Source: Bacillus licheniformis DSM 13 = ATCC 14580 (GTDB lineage: Bacteria > Bacillota > Bacilli > Bacillales > Bacillaceae). Taken from it: a stretch of 64,000 bases of DNA. The notes under the pieces were generated by a model. The model saw only the letters and a program-made list of their open reading frames with translations. It did not search any database and had not been told where the DNA came from. The DNA lies in the NCBI RefSeq assembly GCF_000011645.1, contig NC_006270.3, positions 472,501 to 536,500 on the forward strand, in the 5' to 3' direction. Shown one piece after another: positions 1 through 8,161 of the stretch. The first letter of the stretch is position 1, and the number at the start of each line of letters is the position of its first letter. Both the position numbers and the translations under genes were made by a program.

Positions 1-780
1 CACGCCGTCCGTCATACGATTGAAGGCGCCGCGGCGGATGATGTCTTCACCGATCTTTTTCACCAGTGACAGTGCAGCTCTGAAAGGGGCGGATCCGCAG
101 CTGATCCTTTCAATCCCCAGTTCGGAAAGAATCTGTAAAGAGGGGGTGTGTGAGCCGGCCAGCACGTTGATCGGCCCGGATATACCTTTTCTCAGCCCGG
201 CAATGGTGCCTGCATCATCGGCTCCGGGGATAAAAATGCAGTCCGCGCCTGCTTGACTGTACCGATTTGCCCGCCGGACTGCTGCTTGAAGACGGGAGCC
301 GGGGGCGTCAGCATTGAGCCAGTACACATCCGTACGGGCATTGATTAAAACAGGAAGGTTCAGTTTTTTAACAGCCGTTATTTTTTCTTCCATTAATGTT
401 GCATCAGAAAGCGGCCGGCAGGGGTCTTTCGTTCCGTCTTCAATATTCATACCGACAACCCCGGCAGCTGCGGCTTTTTTTGCGTTTTCAGCGACTGTTT
501 CCGGTGTTTGGCCGTAACCCGCTTCAAGATCTGCACTGACGGGAATATCGACGGCATCCGTGATGGTTTTCAGTACGGAAAGCAATGTTTCAAAGGGGAG
601 ATGTTCGCCGTCGGGATAGCCGAGGGACATAGCGATTCCGGCGCTGGTTGTCCCGACTGCTTTAAAACCGCAGTTTTGAAATGCTTTGGCGCTGGCTGCA
701 TCCCATGCATTTGGCAGAACGAATGGGTCTGACTGATGATGGAGATCCAGAAATGTTTGATACTTTGCAAATGATTTCAT
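1..780 (-). CDS. Isocitrate lyase / PEP mutase family protein (C-terminus off the left edge)
   Basis: Reading leftward from the ATG at 780 there is an open frame of 260 codons that runs off the window without a stop. The protein starts MKSFAKYQTFLDLHHQ and has the family landmarks: NAWDAASAK, GTTSAGIAMSLGYPDGE, the metal-binding strand DLEAGYG, GMNIEDGTKD, INARTDVYW and a late GSAPFRAALS. These are hallmarks of the PEP mutase/isocitrate lyase barrel whose members cleave or rearrange small 2-oxo or phosphono acids with Mg2+. The usual isocitrate lyase KKCGH signature is absent, so the substrate is not assignable; oxaloacetate decarboxylase-like or carboxyvinyl-phosphonate mutase-like activity is possible. 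A Shine-Dalgarno AAAGGAG lies about 7 nt upstream. It probably lacks only a short C-terminus. Confidence 0.85.
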   Translation of the reverse strand, partial: MKSFAKYQTFLDLHHQSDPFVLPNAWDAASAKAFQNCGFKAVGTTSAGIAMSLGYPDGEHLPFETLLSVLKTITDAVDIPVSADLEAGYGQTPETVAENAKKAAAAGVVGMNIEDGTKDPCRPLSDATLMEEKITAVKKLNLPVLINARTDVYWLNADAPGSRLQAAVRRANRYSQAGADCIFIPGADDAGTIAGLRKGISGPINVLAGSHTPSLQILSELGIERISCGSAPFRAALSLVKKIGEDIIRRGAFNRMTDGV

Positions 781-856
781 GTATTCCACTCCTTTTTTAC
801 ATAGTGTAAATGTAAAGACCTTCGATGCTCATCGAAATGTGGAATGGAACGCATGG

Positions 857-882
857 AAAAAGGCTATCGATCACCGATAGCC
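857..882 (-). terminator. Intrinsic terminator of the ycnE-ycnD unit
   Basis: An 8-bp inverted repeat (ggctatcg/cgatagcc, 862-869 and 875-882) is followed on the minus strand by a run of five T. It lies directly behind the nitroreductase gene and before the next minus-strand gene. Confidence 0.75.
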
Positions 883-890
883 TAAAGCAT

Positions 891-1628
891 CTATTCGAGT
901 TTAAATCCTTGTTTCTCAAGCATTTCACGGATGTGAGGATAGTACACTTTATTGTAATAAGCGGATATGCCCTGAGACCAGTTTCTTGTTTCCTGTCCGT
1001 TAGTCCGTTTTGTCATGTATTCGGATATTTCTTCATCGTACGCGTCGATCAGCGGTTTTAAATCCGGTTGATACGTTTCGCTGTGCCTTACCGCTTGTTC
1101 CGGGAGGCGCGGCTTTTTGGCGGAGCGGTCCGCCGGATGGCCGACGACAAGTCCTGCGACAGGGAAGACGTATTCAGGAATATTGAGCAGTTTGATCAAC
1201 TCTTCTGCACGGCCGCGGACCGCGCCGATCGGCACAGTGCCAAGTCCCATCGATTCAGCGGCTGCTGTGGCCGTCCCGAGGGCGATGCCTGCGTCGACAG
1301 CTCCGACAAGCACGGATTCCATTCCGTCTGTGATCGCAAGCGTTTCGCCGTTTTTCTCAAGGGCGATTTTCGCACGGTTGAAGTCCGCGCAGAACAAAAG
1401 GAAAACAGGGGCCTGCTCGATCCAGACCTGTCCGCCGGCCAGTTCGGCAATTTTCTTTTTCCGTTCCTCATCCTGAACCGTAATCACGGTGACCTGCTGG
1501 CCGTTAATGGAATTCGGCGCGGCTTGAACGGCTTGAATAATGTCGTCCAGCTGTTCAGGGCTCACGGGCTCATCTGTATAGCTGCGGATTGATCTATGGT
1601 CTTTCAATGTTTTCAATACTTCATTCAT
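891..1628 (-). CDS. ycnD: NADPH-dependent nitro/flavin reductase, YcnD (NfrA2) type
   Basis: 245 residues with the nitroreductase fold landmarks: an N-terminal HRSIRSYTDEPV FMN-binding segment, AAPNSINGQQ, AAESMGLGTVPIG and the C-terminal GLVVGHPADRSAKKPRLP that binds the FMN phosphate. The family reduces FMN, quinones and nitro-compounds with NAD(P)H in the cytoplasm. Length and neighbours (ycnE immediately upstream, ArsR regulator divergent) match B. subtilis ycnD, which is assigned from synteny as well as similarity. It follows ycnE by 18 nt, so both are probably one transcript that stops at the hairpin near 870. The paralogue nfrA is the main alternative name. Confidence 0.85.
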   Translation of the reverse strand: MNEVLKTLKDHRSIRSYTDEPVSPEQLDDIIQAVQAAPNSINGQQVTVITVQDEERKKKIAELAGGQVWIEQAPVFLLFCADFNRAKIALEKNGETLAITDGMESVLVGAVDAGIALGTATAAAESMGLGTVPIGAVRGRAEELIKLLNIPEYVFPVAGLVVGHPADRSAKKPRLPEQAVRHSETYQPDLKPLIDAYDEEISEYMTKRTNGQETRNWSQGISAYYNKVYYPHIREMLEKQGFKLE

Positions 1629-1646
1629 TAGAAACTCATCCTTTCT

Positions 1647-1934
1647 TTAATCCGTTGTGTGCGTTTTAACCACATTCAGGGGTTCTGATAAAAGGTCGCC
1701 CGCCGCTTGAACGAAAGCTTGAAAATGCTCTGTCTGATTATGTGCGTCAAGCGCGTCTTGATCCTTCCATTGCTCAAGCATGACAAATGTATTGGCATGT
1801 TCGGTATCTTCAAACAGCTGGTACTGGGCATTGCCGGCTTCAGCTCTTGAATGTTTAAGAAGCGGTTGTACGCTTTCGAGAAAGGCGTCTCGTTTTTCTG
1901 GTTTTACTTTCATATAGGCTTGCAATACGATCAT
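1647..1934 (-). CDS. ycnE: Antibiotic-biosynthesis-monooxygenase-fold protein YcnE
   Basis: 95 residues forming one ABM (dimeric alpha-beta barrel) domain: MIVLQAYMKVKPEKRDAFLE, YQLFEDTEHANTFVMLEQWKD and HNQTEHFQAF are typical of the family, including its conserved His. Such proteins are small cofactor-free monooxygenases or quinol-handling proteins. The gene has a strong SD (GGAGGTTTGAT) before the ATG at 1934 and is the first gene of the ycnE-ycnD unit. The pairing of an ABM monooxygenase with an FMN reductase under an ArsR repressor suggests a quinone- or electrophile-response module; that role is inferred. Confidence 0.85.
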   Translation of the reverse strand: MIVLQAYMKVKPEKRDAFLESVQPLLKHSRAEAGNAQYQLFEDTEHANTFVMLEQWKDQDALDAHNQTEHFQAFVQAAGDLLSEPLNVVKTHTTD

Positions 1935-1999
1935 TGGATCAAACCTCCATTATGTCATTTAGAATTCCTTTTCGTGTGCGTTGTATACACAGGGAATTG

Positions 2000-2023
2000 A
2001 TTGTTCGAAAATCTTCGAACAAT
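2000..2023. promoter_or_regulatory. Palindromic operator candidate for the ArsR regulator
   Basis: A perfect inverted repeat ATTGTTCGAA-4-TTCGAACAAT sits in the 177-bp gap between the divergent ycnE and ArsR genes. Position and symmetry fit autoregulation plus control of ycnED by the adjacent ArsR protein; binding itself is inferred. Confidence 0.6.
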
Positions 2024-2111
2024 TGAATCGTAACATGTCCTTGCATTGCCGGCAACCCATTTGCCTCCTTGATGAATTGTCTTGAAGTTAGGATTATGAT
2101 ACATTTAACCC

Positions 2112-2408
2112 ATGAAAACAAATGAAATGAAGTTAACAGCCGTTCTCCAAGCCTTGAGTGATCCTTACAGGCTTGAGATTGTCAAAGCATTGGCTGACAC
2201 AGCCGAGAAAACGTGCGGTACGTGCACAAATCTCAATATTGCAAAGTCTACGCTGTCCCACCACTTCAAGGTGCTGAGGGAAGCGGGTCTGCTCAAAGTC
2301 CGCATCGAAGGGAAGCATCATTATTACTCCCTCTGCAAACGGGAATTGGAGGAGCAGTTTCCGGGACTGATCGAGGCGGTTCTCAAGGTAGAAAAGGAAC
2401 GGTGGTAA
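2112..2408 (+). CDS. yczG: ArsR-family winged-helix repressor (YczG-like)
   Basis: 98 residues with a compact ArsR winged helix: LQALSDPYRLEIVKAL, then NIAKSTLSHHFKVLREAGLL as the recognition helix region, and a wing EGKHHYYSL. Two cysteines (KTCGTCTN, about residues 35-38) form a CxxC that could sense metal or electrophiles. It is transcribed away from ycnED, as in B. subtilis yczG, and very likely controls that pair through the palindrome at 2000-2023. No convincing Shine-Dalgarno precedes the ATG at 2112; a later ATG at 2127 has none either, so the start is not certain. Confidence 0.8.
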   Translation: MKTNEMKLTAVLQALSDPYRLEIVKALADTAEKTCGTCTNLNIAKSTLSHHFKVLREAGLLKVRIEGKHHYYSLCKRELEEQFPGLIEAVLKVEKERW

Positions 2409-2442
2409 ACGGACCAGATGTCGGCTTTTTAAAGCCAGGCTG

Positions 2443-2474
2443 ATACCGGCAGGAAAGAACCTGCCGGTATTTTT
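2443..2474. terminator. Bidirectional terminator between yczG and gabR
   Basis: Perfect 11-bp stem (ataccggcagg/cctgccggtat) with a 6-nt loop, followed by T5 on the plus strand. It lies between convergent gene ends. Confidence 0.85.
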
Positions 2475-3903
2475 AAAGCTTCTCATCACCGCATACCGCT
2501 TCATAAAGCTTGGCAGTCCCTTCGTCGATCTGATCGGCAGCGATTTTGGCGAATCCGAGCACGAGCGATACCGTTCCTTCATGTTTTGTCTGCTCTTTCT
2601 TTAACGTAAACCGACTCATGCCGTAAACCTCGACCCGCCTTTCCTTTGCTCTTAATAAAACCTCTTCTTCACTTCTATCCGTTTCAAAATCGGCCACAAA
2701 GTGAAGGCCTGCGCTCTCGCCTTTAATTTTGACCCGGCCGTTAAAGTGTTTGACAAGGCTTCCGATCAGCCTTGTCCGCTTTTTTTCGTAAATCTGGTTC
2801 ATTTTCTTAATGTGCTTTTGGTACTCCCCCGATTCGATCAGTTCCTGCAGGGCGAGCTGCGTTAAGACGCTGCTCGATTGAATCGAGAAATGGTGCCTTT
2901 TTCTGTATCGCTTCAGCAGCTTTTGCGGCAGTACCATATAGCTGATTCTCAGGCCCGGAAGAAGCGATTTTGAAAAAGTGCCGATGTAGATGACTTTTTC
3001 AGAGCGGTCAAGGCTTTGCAGGGCGGGGATCGTATCGCTCCCGTATTTAAATTCGCTGTCATAATCGTCTTCCACAATATAGCGGTTTGCCCCGTCGGAA
3101 ACCCAGTTTAAAAGCTGAATCCTCCTCGATACCGGCATAATGATTCCTGTTGGAAACTGGTGTGAAGGCGTGACAAATAAAACGTCCGGATTCAGACGGT
3201 GAATCTCGCTGATCCGCATTCCTTTATGGTCGAGCTGAATCGTGGCGACTTCTTTTCCTTCATTTTTCAGCAGTCGATAAATGCGGCTGTATCCCGGCTC
3301 CTCCATCGCATAGACGGCTGAGGCGGGGAGAAGGTCCTGGAGCGTGTGAATTAAGGACTGCGTCCCTGCGCTGATCACGATTTGTTCGGGGAGACATTTG
3401 ACGCCTCTCGTTAAAGCGATAAAGCGTGCGATCGTTTGGCGCACTTCGTAGACGCCTTGCGGGTGCGTCATTTCTCCGAGTTCGTCAACATGTGAAGAAA
3501 CCGCTTTCTGTTCGCAGCGAAGCCATGTTTTAAACGGAAAATGCGCCGTATCGACGCTCATATGGGAAAACGAGATCCAGCCGTCTTTGCTTTCAGGCTC
3601 TTCAACCAGTTCTTTTTCCAATTGAAGGGGACCGGGGTGACGGCTGGCGTGGAACGTTTCGATCTGCTCTACAAAAAAGCCTTTTCTTTCACGCGAATAA
3701 AGATAACCTTCTGCCAGAAGCTGCTGGTAGGCGGCGTTGACCGAATTGATGCTGACGTTCAATGTTTCGGCGAGCTCTCGCTTGGATGGGAGCTTTTTCC
3801 CCGGCAAAAGGTTGCGGCTGAAAATTTCTTCTTTAATCCGTTGATAGATTTGGTGATAAATATATTCCGCGCCCTTGGAGCGGTCAATCGGTATTGTGAT
3901 CAT
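2473..3903 (-). CDS. gabR: GabR, MocR-type GABA-responsive regulator
   Basis: Fusion of an N-terminal GntR winged helix (about residues 10-75: IYQRIKEEIFSRNLLPGKKLPSKRELAETL) to an aminotransferase-fold domain with the PLP-binding lysine in GTFSKSLLPGLR. GabR binds PLP and GABA and switches on gabTD while repressing itself. The frame is open from 3927, but the ATG at 3903 is preferred: GGGAGG lies just upstream and the product then begins MITIPIDRS, like B. subtilis GabR. The chosen start gives 476 residues, normal for the family. It is divergent from gabT, and the shared 100-bp gap holds the expected operator. Confidence 0.93.
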   Translation of the reverse strand: MITIPIDRSKGAEYIYHQIYQRIKEEIFSRNLLPGKKLPSKRELAETLNVSINSVNAAYQQLLAEGYLYSRERKGFFVEQIETFHASRHPGPLQLEKELVEEPESKDGWISFSHMSVDTAHFPFKTWLRCEQKAVSSHVDELGEMTHPQGVYEVRQTIARFIALTRGVKCLPEQIVISAGTQSLIHTLQDLLPASAVYAMEEPGYSRIYRLLKNEGKEVATIQLDHKGMRISEIHRLNPDVLFVTPSHQFPTGIIMPVSRRIQLLNWVSDGANRYIVEDDYDSEFKYGSDTIPALQSLDRSEKVIYIGTFSKSLLPGLRISYMVLPQKLLKRYRKRHHFSIQSSSVLTQLALQELIESGEYQKHIKKMNQIYEKKRTRLIGSLVKHFNGRVKIKGESAGLHFVADFETDRSEEEVLLRAKERRVEVYGMSRFTLKKEQTKHEGTVSLVLGFAKIAADQIDEGTAKLYEAVCGDEKL

Positions 3904-3916
3904 AGCGCCTCCCTCT

Positions 3917-3958
3917 GGTACCATCAAAAATTAATGATTGGTACTTTTCATCATACCA
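3917..3958. promoter_or_regulatory. GabR operator candidate between gabR and gabT
   Basis: TACCA direct repeats occur at 3919-3923 (GTACCA) and 3954-3958 (ATACCA), with an inverted copy TGGTAC at 3939-3944. B. subtilis GabR is known to bind two ATACCA direct repeats in the same gap. The spacing here (35 bp start to start) is a little shorter than I recall for B. subtilis, so this is a candidate only. Confidence 0.5.
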
Positions 3959-4005
3959 AAAAATATTCAGAATTATAAGAAATAAAAGTGGGGGAGAGAT
4001 TTTTT

Positions 4006-5319
4006 ATGAGTCGGAACACAAAAGCATTCACAACGGAAGATTGGCAGGCCAAACGGGATCAATTCGTGGCAAGGGGTGTCTCCAACGGAAATCGTCATCT
4101 GGCCGCTAAAGGGGAAGGTGCCGTTTTATATGATATTGACGGACGCCGTTTTATCGATTTTGCCGGGGCGATCGGCACATTAAATGTCGGGCATTCACAT
4201 CCGAAAGTTGTAGAAGCTGTCAAGCGGCAGGCCGAACAGCTCATCCATCCCGGTTTTAACGTCATGATGTATCCGGCCTATTTGGAATTGGCGGAAAAGC
4301 TTTGCCGGCTTGCGCCGGGCGCCCATGAGAAAAAAGCGATTTTCCTGAACTCGGGTGCGGAAGCCGTAGAAAACGCCGTGAAAATCGCCAGAAAATATAC
4401 GAAGCGTCAAGCCGTCGTTTCTTTTACCCGCGGATTCCACGGACGCACAAACATGACGATGAGCATGACGAGCAAGGTGAAACCGTACAAATTCGGATTC
4501 GGTCCTTTTGCACCCGAGGTATATCAGGCGCCGTTTCCTTACTACTATAGAAAGCCTGAAGGGATGACTGATGAAAGCTATGATGACATGGTTATTCAGG
4601 CGTTTGACGATTTCTTCGTCTCGTCTGTTGCTCCGGAGACGGTTGCTTGCGTCGTCATGGAGCCGGTACAGGGAGAAGGCGGTTTTATCATTCCTTCAAA
4701 ACGGTTTGTGCAGCATGTCGCAGCCTTCTGCCAAAAACACGGCATCGTTTTTGTCGCTGATGAGATTCAAACAGGCTTTGCCAGAACGGGCAAATATTTT
4801 GCGATTGAGCATTTTGATGTCGTTCCTGATCTTGTGACAGTGTCAAAATCGCTGGCTGCCGGCGTTCCGCTCAGCGGCGTCATCGGCCGGGCGGAAATGC
4901 TCGATGCGGCGGATCCGGGTGAACTCGGGGGCACCTACGCCGGAAGTCCGCTTGGATGCGTAGCCGCTTTGGCAGTGCTCGATATTATCGAATCGGAACA
5001 GCTCAACAAGCGCTCTGAAGAAATCGGCAAAGCCATCGAAGAGCGGGCGCTTGAATGGAAGATGAAATATCCGCAGATTGGGGAAGTCCGCCGACTTGGC
5101 GCAATGGCTGCGATTGAAATTGTCCGGGACGAAAAGACGCGGGAGCCGGACAAAGCAGCTGCGGCCAAGATTGCCAAGTACGCCAATGAACACGGTCTGC
5201 TCTTGTTGACGGCAGGGATCAACGGCAACATTATCCGTTTTCTGTCTCCGCTCGTCATTACTGATGAATTACTTGAGGAAGGGTTCGGCATCATTGAAGA
5301 AGCGCTGGAACAGCTCTAG
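4006..5319 (+). CDS. gabT: 4-aminobutyrate aminotransferase GabT
   Basis: Class III PLP aminotransferase of 437 residues that moves the amino group of GABA to 2-oxoglutarate, giving succinate semialdehyde and glutamate. Seen: NVGHSHPKVVEAV, the substrate loop NSGAEAVENAVKIARKYT, the PLP-ring Asp in FVADEIQTGFARTG and the Schiff-base Lys in TVSKSLAAG (Lys281). The frame opens earlier at a GTG (3988), but that codon lies inside the SD itself (GGGGGAGAG), so the ATG at 4006 is chosen. It is the first gene of a gabT-permease-gabD unit opposite gabR. Confidence 0.95.
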   Translation: MSRNTKAFTTEDWQAKRDQFVARGVSNGNRHLAAKGEGAVLYDIDGRRFIDFAGAIGTLNVGHSHPKVVEAVKRQAEQLIHPGFNVMMYPAYLELAEKLCRLAPGAHEKKAIFLNSGAEAVENAVKIARKYTKRQAVVSFTRGFHGRTNMTMSMTSKVKPYKFGFGPFAPEVYQAPFPYYYRKPEGMTDESYDDMVIQAFDDFFVSSVAPETVACVVMEPVQGEGGFIIPSKRFVQHVAAFCQKHGIVFVADEIQTGFARTGKYFAIEHFDVVPDLVTVSKSLAAGVPLSGVIGRAEMLDAADPGELGGTYAGSPLGCVAALAVLDIIESEQLNKRSEEIGKAIEERALEWKMKYPQIGEVRRLGAMAAIEIVRDEKTREPDKAAAAKIAKYANEHGLLLLTAGINGNIIRFLSPLVITDELLEEGFGIIEEALEQL

Positions 5320-5352
5320 TTTGACATCTTCTAAAAGAAGGAGCGGATTTTG

Positions 5353-6744
5353 ATGGGTAAACAGCAAATGAAAAAAACGATGTCGCAGACGGATGTGCTA
5401 TTTTTAGCGATCGGAGCTATGCTCGGCTGGGGCTGGGTCGTCCTTTCCGGCGACTGGATTTCGACAGCCGGCTTTTTGGGCAGCACGATCGCGTTTATCA
5501 TCGGCGGCATACTCGTCATCTTAATCGGGTTAACGTACGCGGAGCTGTCTTCTGCCATCCCTGAAACGGGTGGCGGCTTGATTTTCGTCTACAGGGCGTT
5601 CGGACGAAAAACGGCTTTTGTCGCCGCTTGGGGTGTGCTGTTCGGCTATGTTTCGGTGATTACATTTGAGGCGGTCGCATTGCCTACCGTCATCGATTAC
5701 GTCCTGCCTGTCGAACATCAGGGGTTTCTCTGGTCGCTAAGCGGCTGGGACGTGTATGTCACTTGGGTGTTGATCGGTTCGGGAGGTGCGGTCGTCCTGA
5801 CAGCGCTCAATTACTTCGGCGTCAAGCCGGCCGCGATTTTTCAGTCGGTCTTTACGATTGCGATTATCGCCACGGGCTTTCTCCTTTTGGGCGGCGCCTT
5901 GGTAAACGGTGATTTCGAACATGTACAGCCCCTTTTTAAAGACGGGTTTTCCGGTATGATGTCCGTCCTTGTCATGATTCCGTTTCTATTTGTCGGATTT
6001 GACGTCATCCCTCAGGTTGCGGCTGAAATTAATGCCCCGAAAAAAATCATCGGCAAAATTTTGATTATTTCGATTATCAGTGCGGTCGTGTTTTATTTGC
6101 TGATTGTATTCGGCGTAACGATGGGTCTGTCAGAAAGCGAGCTTGCGACGACTTCTTTGGCAACCGCGGATGCAATGGTCAATCTGCTCGGGAACCAGCT
6201 GTTCGGCACGGTGCTTGTCCTCGGCGGCGTCGCCGGAATCATTACGAGCTGGAACGCATTTATCATCGGCGCGAGCCGGATTCTGTTTGCAATGTCGGAA
6301 AAGGGCATGGTGCCGAAATGGTTCGGCTTCATCCATCCGAAGTATAAAACGCCGACTAATGCAATTTTATTTCTGGGTGCGCTGGCGTTTTTTGCCCCGC
6401 TGCTCGGACGCCCTGCCCTTGTTTGGATCGTCAATGCAGGGGGAACAGGTATTATAGTCGGATATTTGATCGTCTCGATTGCATTCATGAAGCTGAGAAA
6501 AACAGAGCCGGATTTACACAGGCCGTATAAAATCAATAAGTGGAAAACAACGGGTATATCTGCTATCCTCTTAAGTGTTATCTTCCTTGCCTTTTATTTG
6601 CCAGGCATGCCGGCCGCGCTCACATGGCCGTATGAGTGGCTGATCTTGGCGGGATGGACATTGATCGGTTTTCTTTTATACAACAGCAGTTCAAAACGTA
6701 AAGGGGAGGAGATTCAACATGACCAGCATGCTAGAAGTATATAA
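5353..6744 (+). CDS. APC-superfamily amino acid permease, probable GABA uptake
   Basis: 463 residues with about 12 hydrophobic segments and APC hallmarks: an N-terminal AIGAMLGWGWVVLSG helix break, YAELSSAIPETGGGLIFVYRAFG and the GASRILFAMSEKGMVPKWFG loop. Substrate is not proven by sequence. Its place between gabT and gabD, with AAGGAG 33 nt after the gabT stop and its last 26 nt overlapping gabD, makes GABA or a related amino acid the obvious cargo. It is not an evident GabP orthologue. A TTG at 5350 could also start the frame; the ATG at 5353 has the better spacing (9 nt) to the SD. Confidence 0.85.
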   Translation: MGKQQMKKTMSQTDVLFLAIGAMLGWGWVVLSGDWISTAGFLGSTIAFIIGGILVILIGLTYAELSSAIPETGGGLIFVYRAFGRKTAFVAAWGVLFGYVSVITFEAVALPTVIDYVLPVEHQGFLWSLSGWDVYVTWVLIGSGGAVVLTALNYFGVKPAAIFQSVFTIAIIATGFLLLGGALVNGDFEHVQPLFKDGFSGMMSVLVMIPFLFVGFDVIPQVAAEINAPKKIIGKILIISIISAVVFYLLIVFGVTMGLSESELATTSLATADAMVNLLGNQLFGTVLVLGGVAGIITSWNAFIIGASRILFAMSEKGMVPKWFGFIHPKYKTPTNAILFLGALAFFAPLLGRPALVWIVNAGGTGIIVGYLIVSIAFMKLRKTEPDLHRPYKINKWKTTGISAILLSVIFLAFYLPGMPAALTWPYEWLILAGWTLIGFLLYNSSSKRKGEEIQHDQHARSI

Positions 6745-8113
6745 TCCTGCGACTGGAGAAAAAATCAAATCGGTTCCCCAGCAATCCGCAAAGGAAGTCG
6801 AAGAAGCTGTCGTACGCTCGCATGAGGCATTTCAAAAATGGTCGAAAACATCGGCTGCAGAACGAGCGGGCTTGCTGAAAAAATGGTTTGATTTAATTGT
6901 GGAGCAGAAGGACGAGCTGGCAAAATTGATTACGCTTGAAAACGGCAAGCCGTACGCTGAAGCGCAGGGCGAAGTCTTATATAGCGCAGGCTATATCGAA
7001 TGGTATGCGGAGGAAGCGAAGCGCATCTACGGAAGAACGGTTCCCGCCTCTGTGACGAACAAGCGCATCATCGTCACACGCCAGGGAGTCGGACCTGTTG
7101 CGGCGATTACCCCGTGGAATTTTCCGGCGGCGATGATCACGAGAAAAGCGGGGCCGGCTTTGGCGGCGGGCTGTACCTTTATCATCAAGCCGGCGCCTGA
7201 TACGCCTTTAACGGCGCTTGAGCTCGTCCGTCTCGGGCACGAAGCGGGCATTCCGAAAGACGTCCTTCAATGTGTGATCGGCGACGGACAAGAGATCGGC
7301 TCTATTTTTACAAGCCATCCGCTGATCCGCAAGATTACGTTCACCGGGTCAACACCTGTCGGCAAACATTTAATGAAAAACAGCGCCGAGACGGTGAAGC
7401 ATGTGTCAATGGAGCTCGGCGGCCATGCCCCGCTGATCGTTGATGAAGATGCCAACATTGACCTCGCCGTTAAGCAGACGATGCTTTCGAAATACAGGAA
7501 TGCCGGACAAACGTGCGTCTGTGCAAACCGTCTGATCGTTCATGAATCGGTTAAGGATGAATTTGCAGAAAAACTCCGCGCGGAAGTTGCCAAGCTGAAA
7601 GTCGGGAACGGACTCGAAGAAGGTGTATCAATCGGGCCGATCATCAATAAAAACGGCTTCCAAAAAATCGTCGATCAAATCAATGACGCGGTGAATAAAG
7701 GGGCGAAAGTTCTCATCGGCGCCGAATATGAAAGCGATGATGAGAAATCATGCTACTTTGTCCATCCGACAGTGCTGACGGATGTTGATCCTTCAATGAC
7801 GATCATGCATGAGGAAACATTCGGCCCCGTTGCGCCGATTACGTCTTTTAAAACGCTGGACGAAGCGGTCAAGCTCGCCAATGATACGCCTTACGGTTTA
7901 GCGGCATACTTCTTTACGGAAAACTACCGCCGCGGCATCTATTTATCCGAAAACCTTGATTACGGCATTCTCGGCTGGAATGACGGCGGACCGTCAACCG
8001 TTCAGGCGCCTTTCGGCGGCATGAAGGAAAGCGGTATCGGACGCGAAGGCGGACTGGAAGGCATCGAGCCGTATTTGGAAACAAAATATTTGTCCATCGG
8101 TTTGGATGAATAA
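6719..8113 (+). CDS. gabD: Succinate-semialdehyde dehydrogenase GabD
   Basis: 464-residue aldehyde dehydrogenase that oxidises succinate semialdehyde to succinate with NAD(P)+, the second GABA step feeding the TCA cycle. The general base lies in SMELGGHAP (Glu232) and the nucleophile in GQTCVCANR (Cys266), with the usual spacing of 34. PWNFPAAMITRK and FTGSTPVGKHL belong to the cofactor fold. The start codon lies inside the end of the permease gene behind a strong AAGGGGAGGA, so translation is probably coupled. A strong terminator follows. Confidence 0.95.
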   Translation: MTSMLEVYNPATGEKIKSVPQQSAKEVEEAVVRSHEAFQKWSKTSAAERAGLLKKWFDLIVEQKDELAKLITLENGKPYAEAQGEVLYSAGYIEWYAEEAKRIYGRTVPASVTNKRIIVTRQGVGPVAAITPWNFPAAMITRKAGPALAAGCTFIIKPAPDTPLTALELVRLGHEAGIPKDVLQCVIGDGQEIGSIFTSHPLIRKITFTGSTPVGKHLMKNSAETVKHVSMELGGHAPLIVDEDANIDLAVKQTMLSKYRNAGQTCVCANRLIVHESVKDEFAEKLRAEVAKLKVGNGLEEGVSIGPIINKNGFQKIVDQINDAVNKGAKVLIGAEYESDDEKSCYFVHPTVLTDVDPSMTIMHEETFGPVAPITSFKTLDEAVKLANDTPYGLAAYFFTENYRRGIYLSENLDYGILGWNDGGPSTVQAPFGGMKESGIGREGGLEGIEPYLETKYLSIGLDE

Positions 8114-8127
8114 CAAGACAACATGAA

Positions 8128-8161
8128 AACCCGCCCGTATATCCCCGGGCGGGTTTTTTTT
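8128..8161 (+). terminator. Terminator of the gab operon
   Basis: GC-rich stem (aacccgcccg/cgggcgggtt) followed by eight T. It also overlaps the end of the convergent DMT gene. Confidence 0.9.

Noticed and set aside
1068..1592. 174-codon plus-strand frame opposite the nitroreductase gene
   Set aside because: Antisense shadow of ycnD, with Cys/Arg-rich low-quality sequence and no SD.
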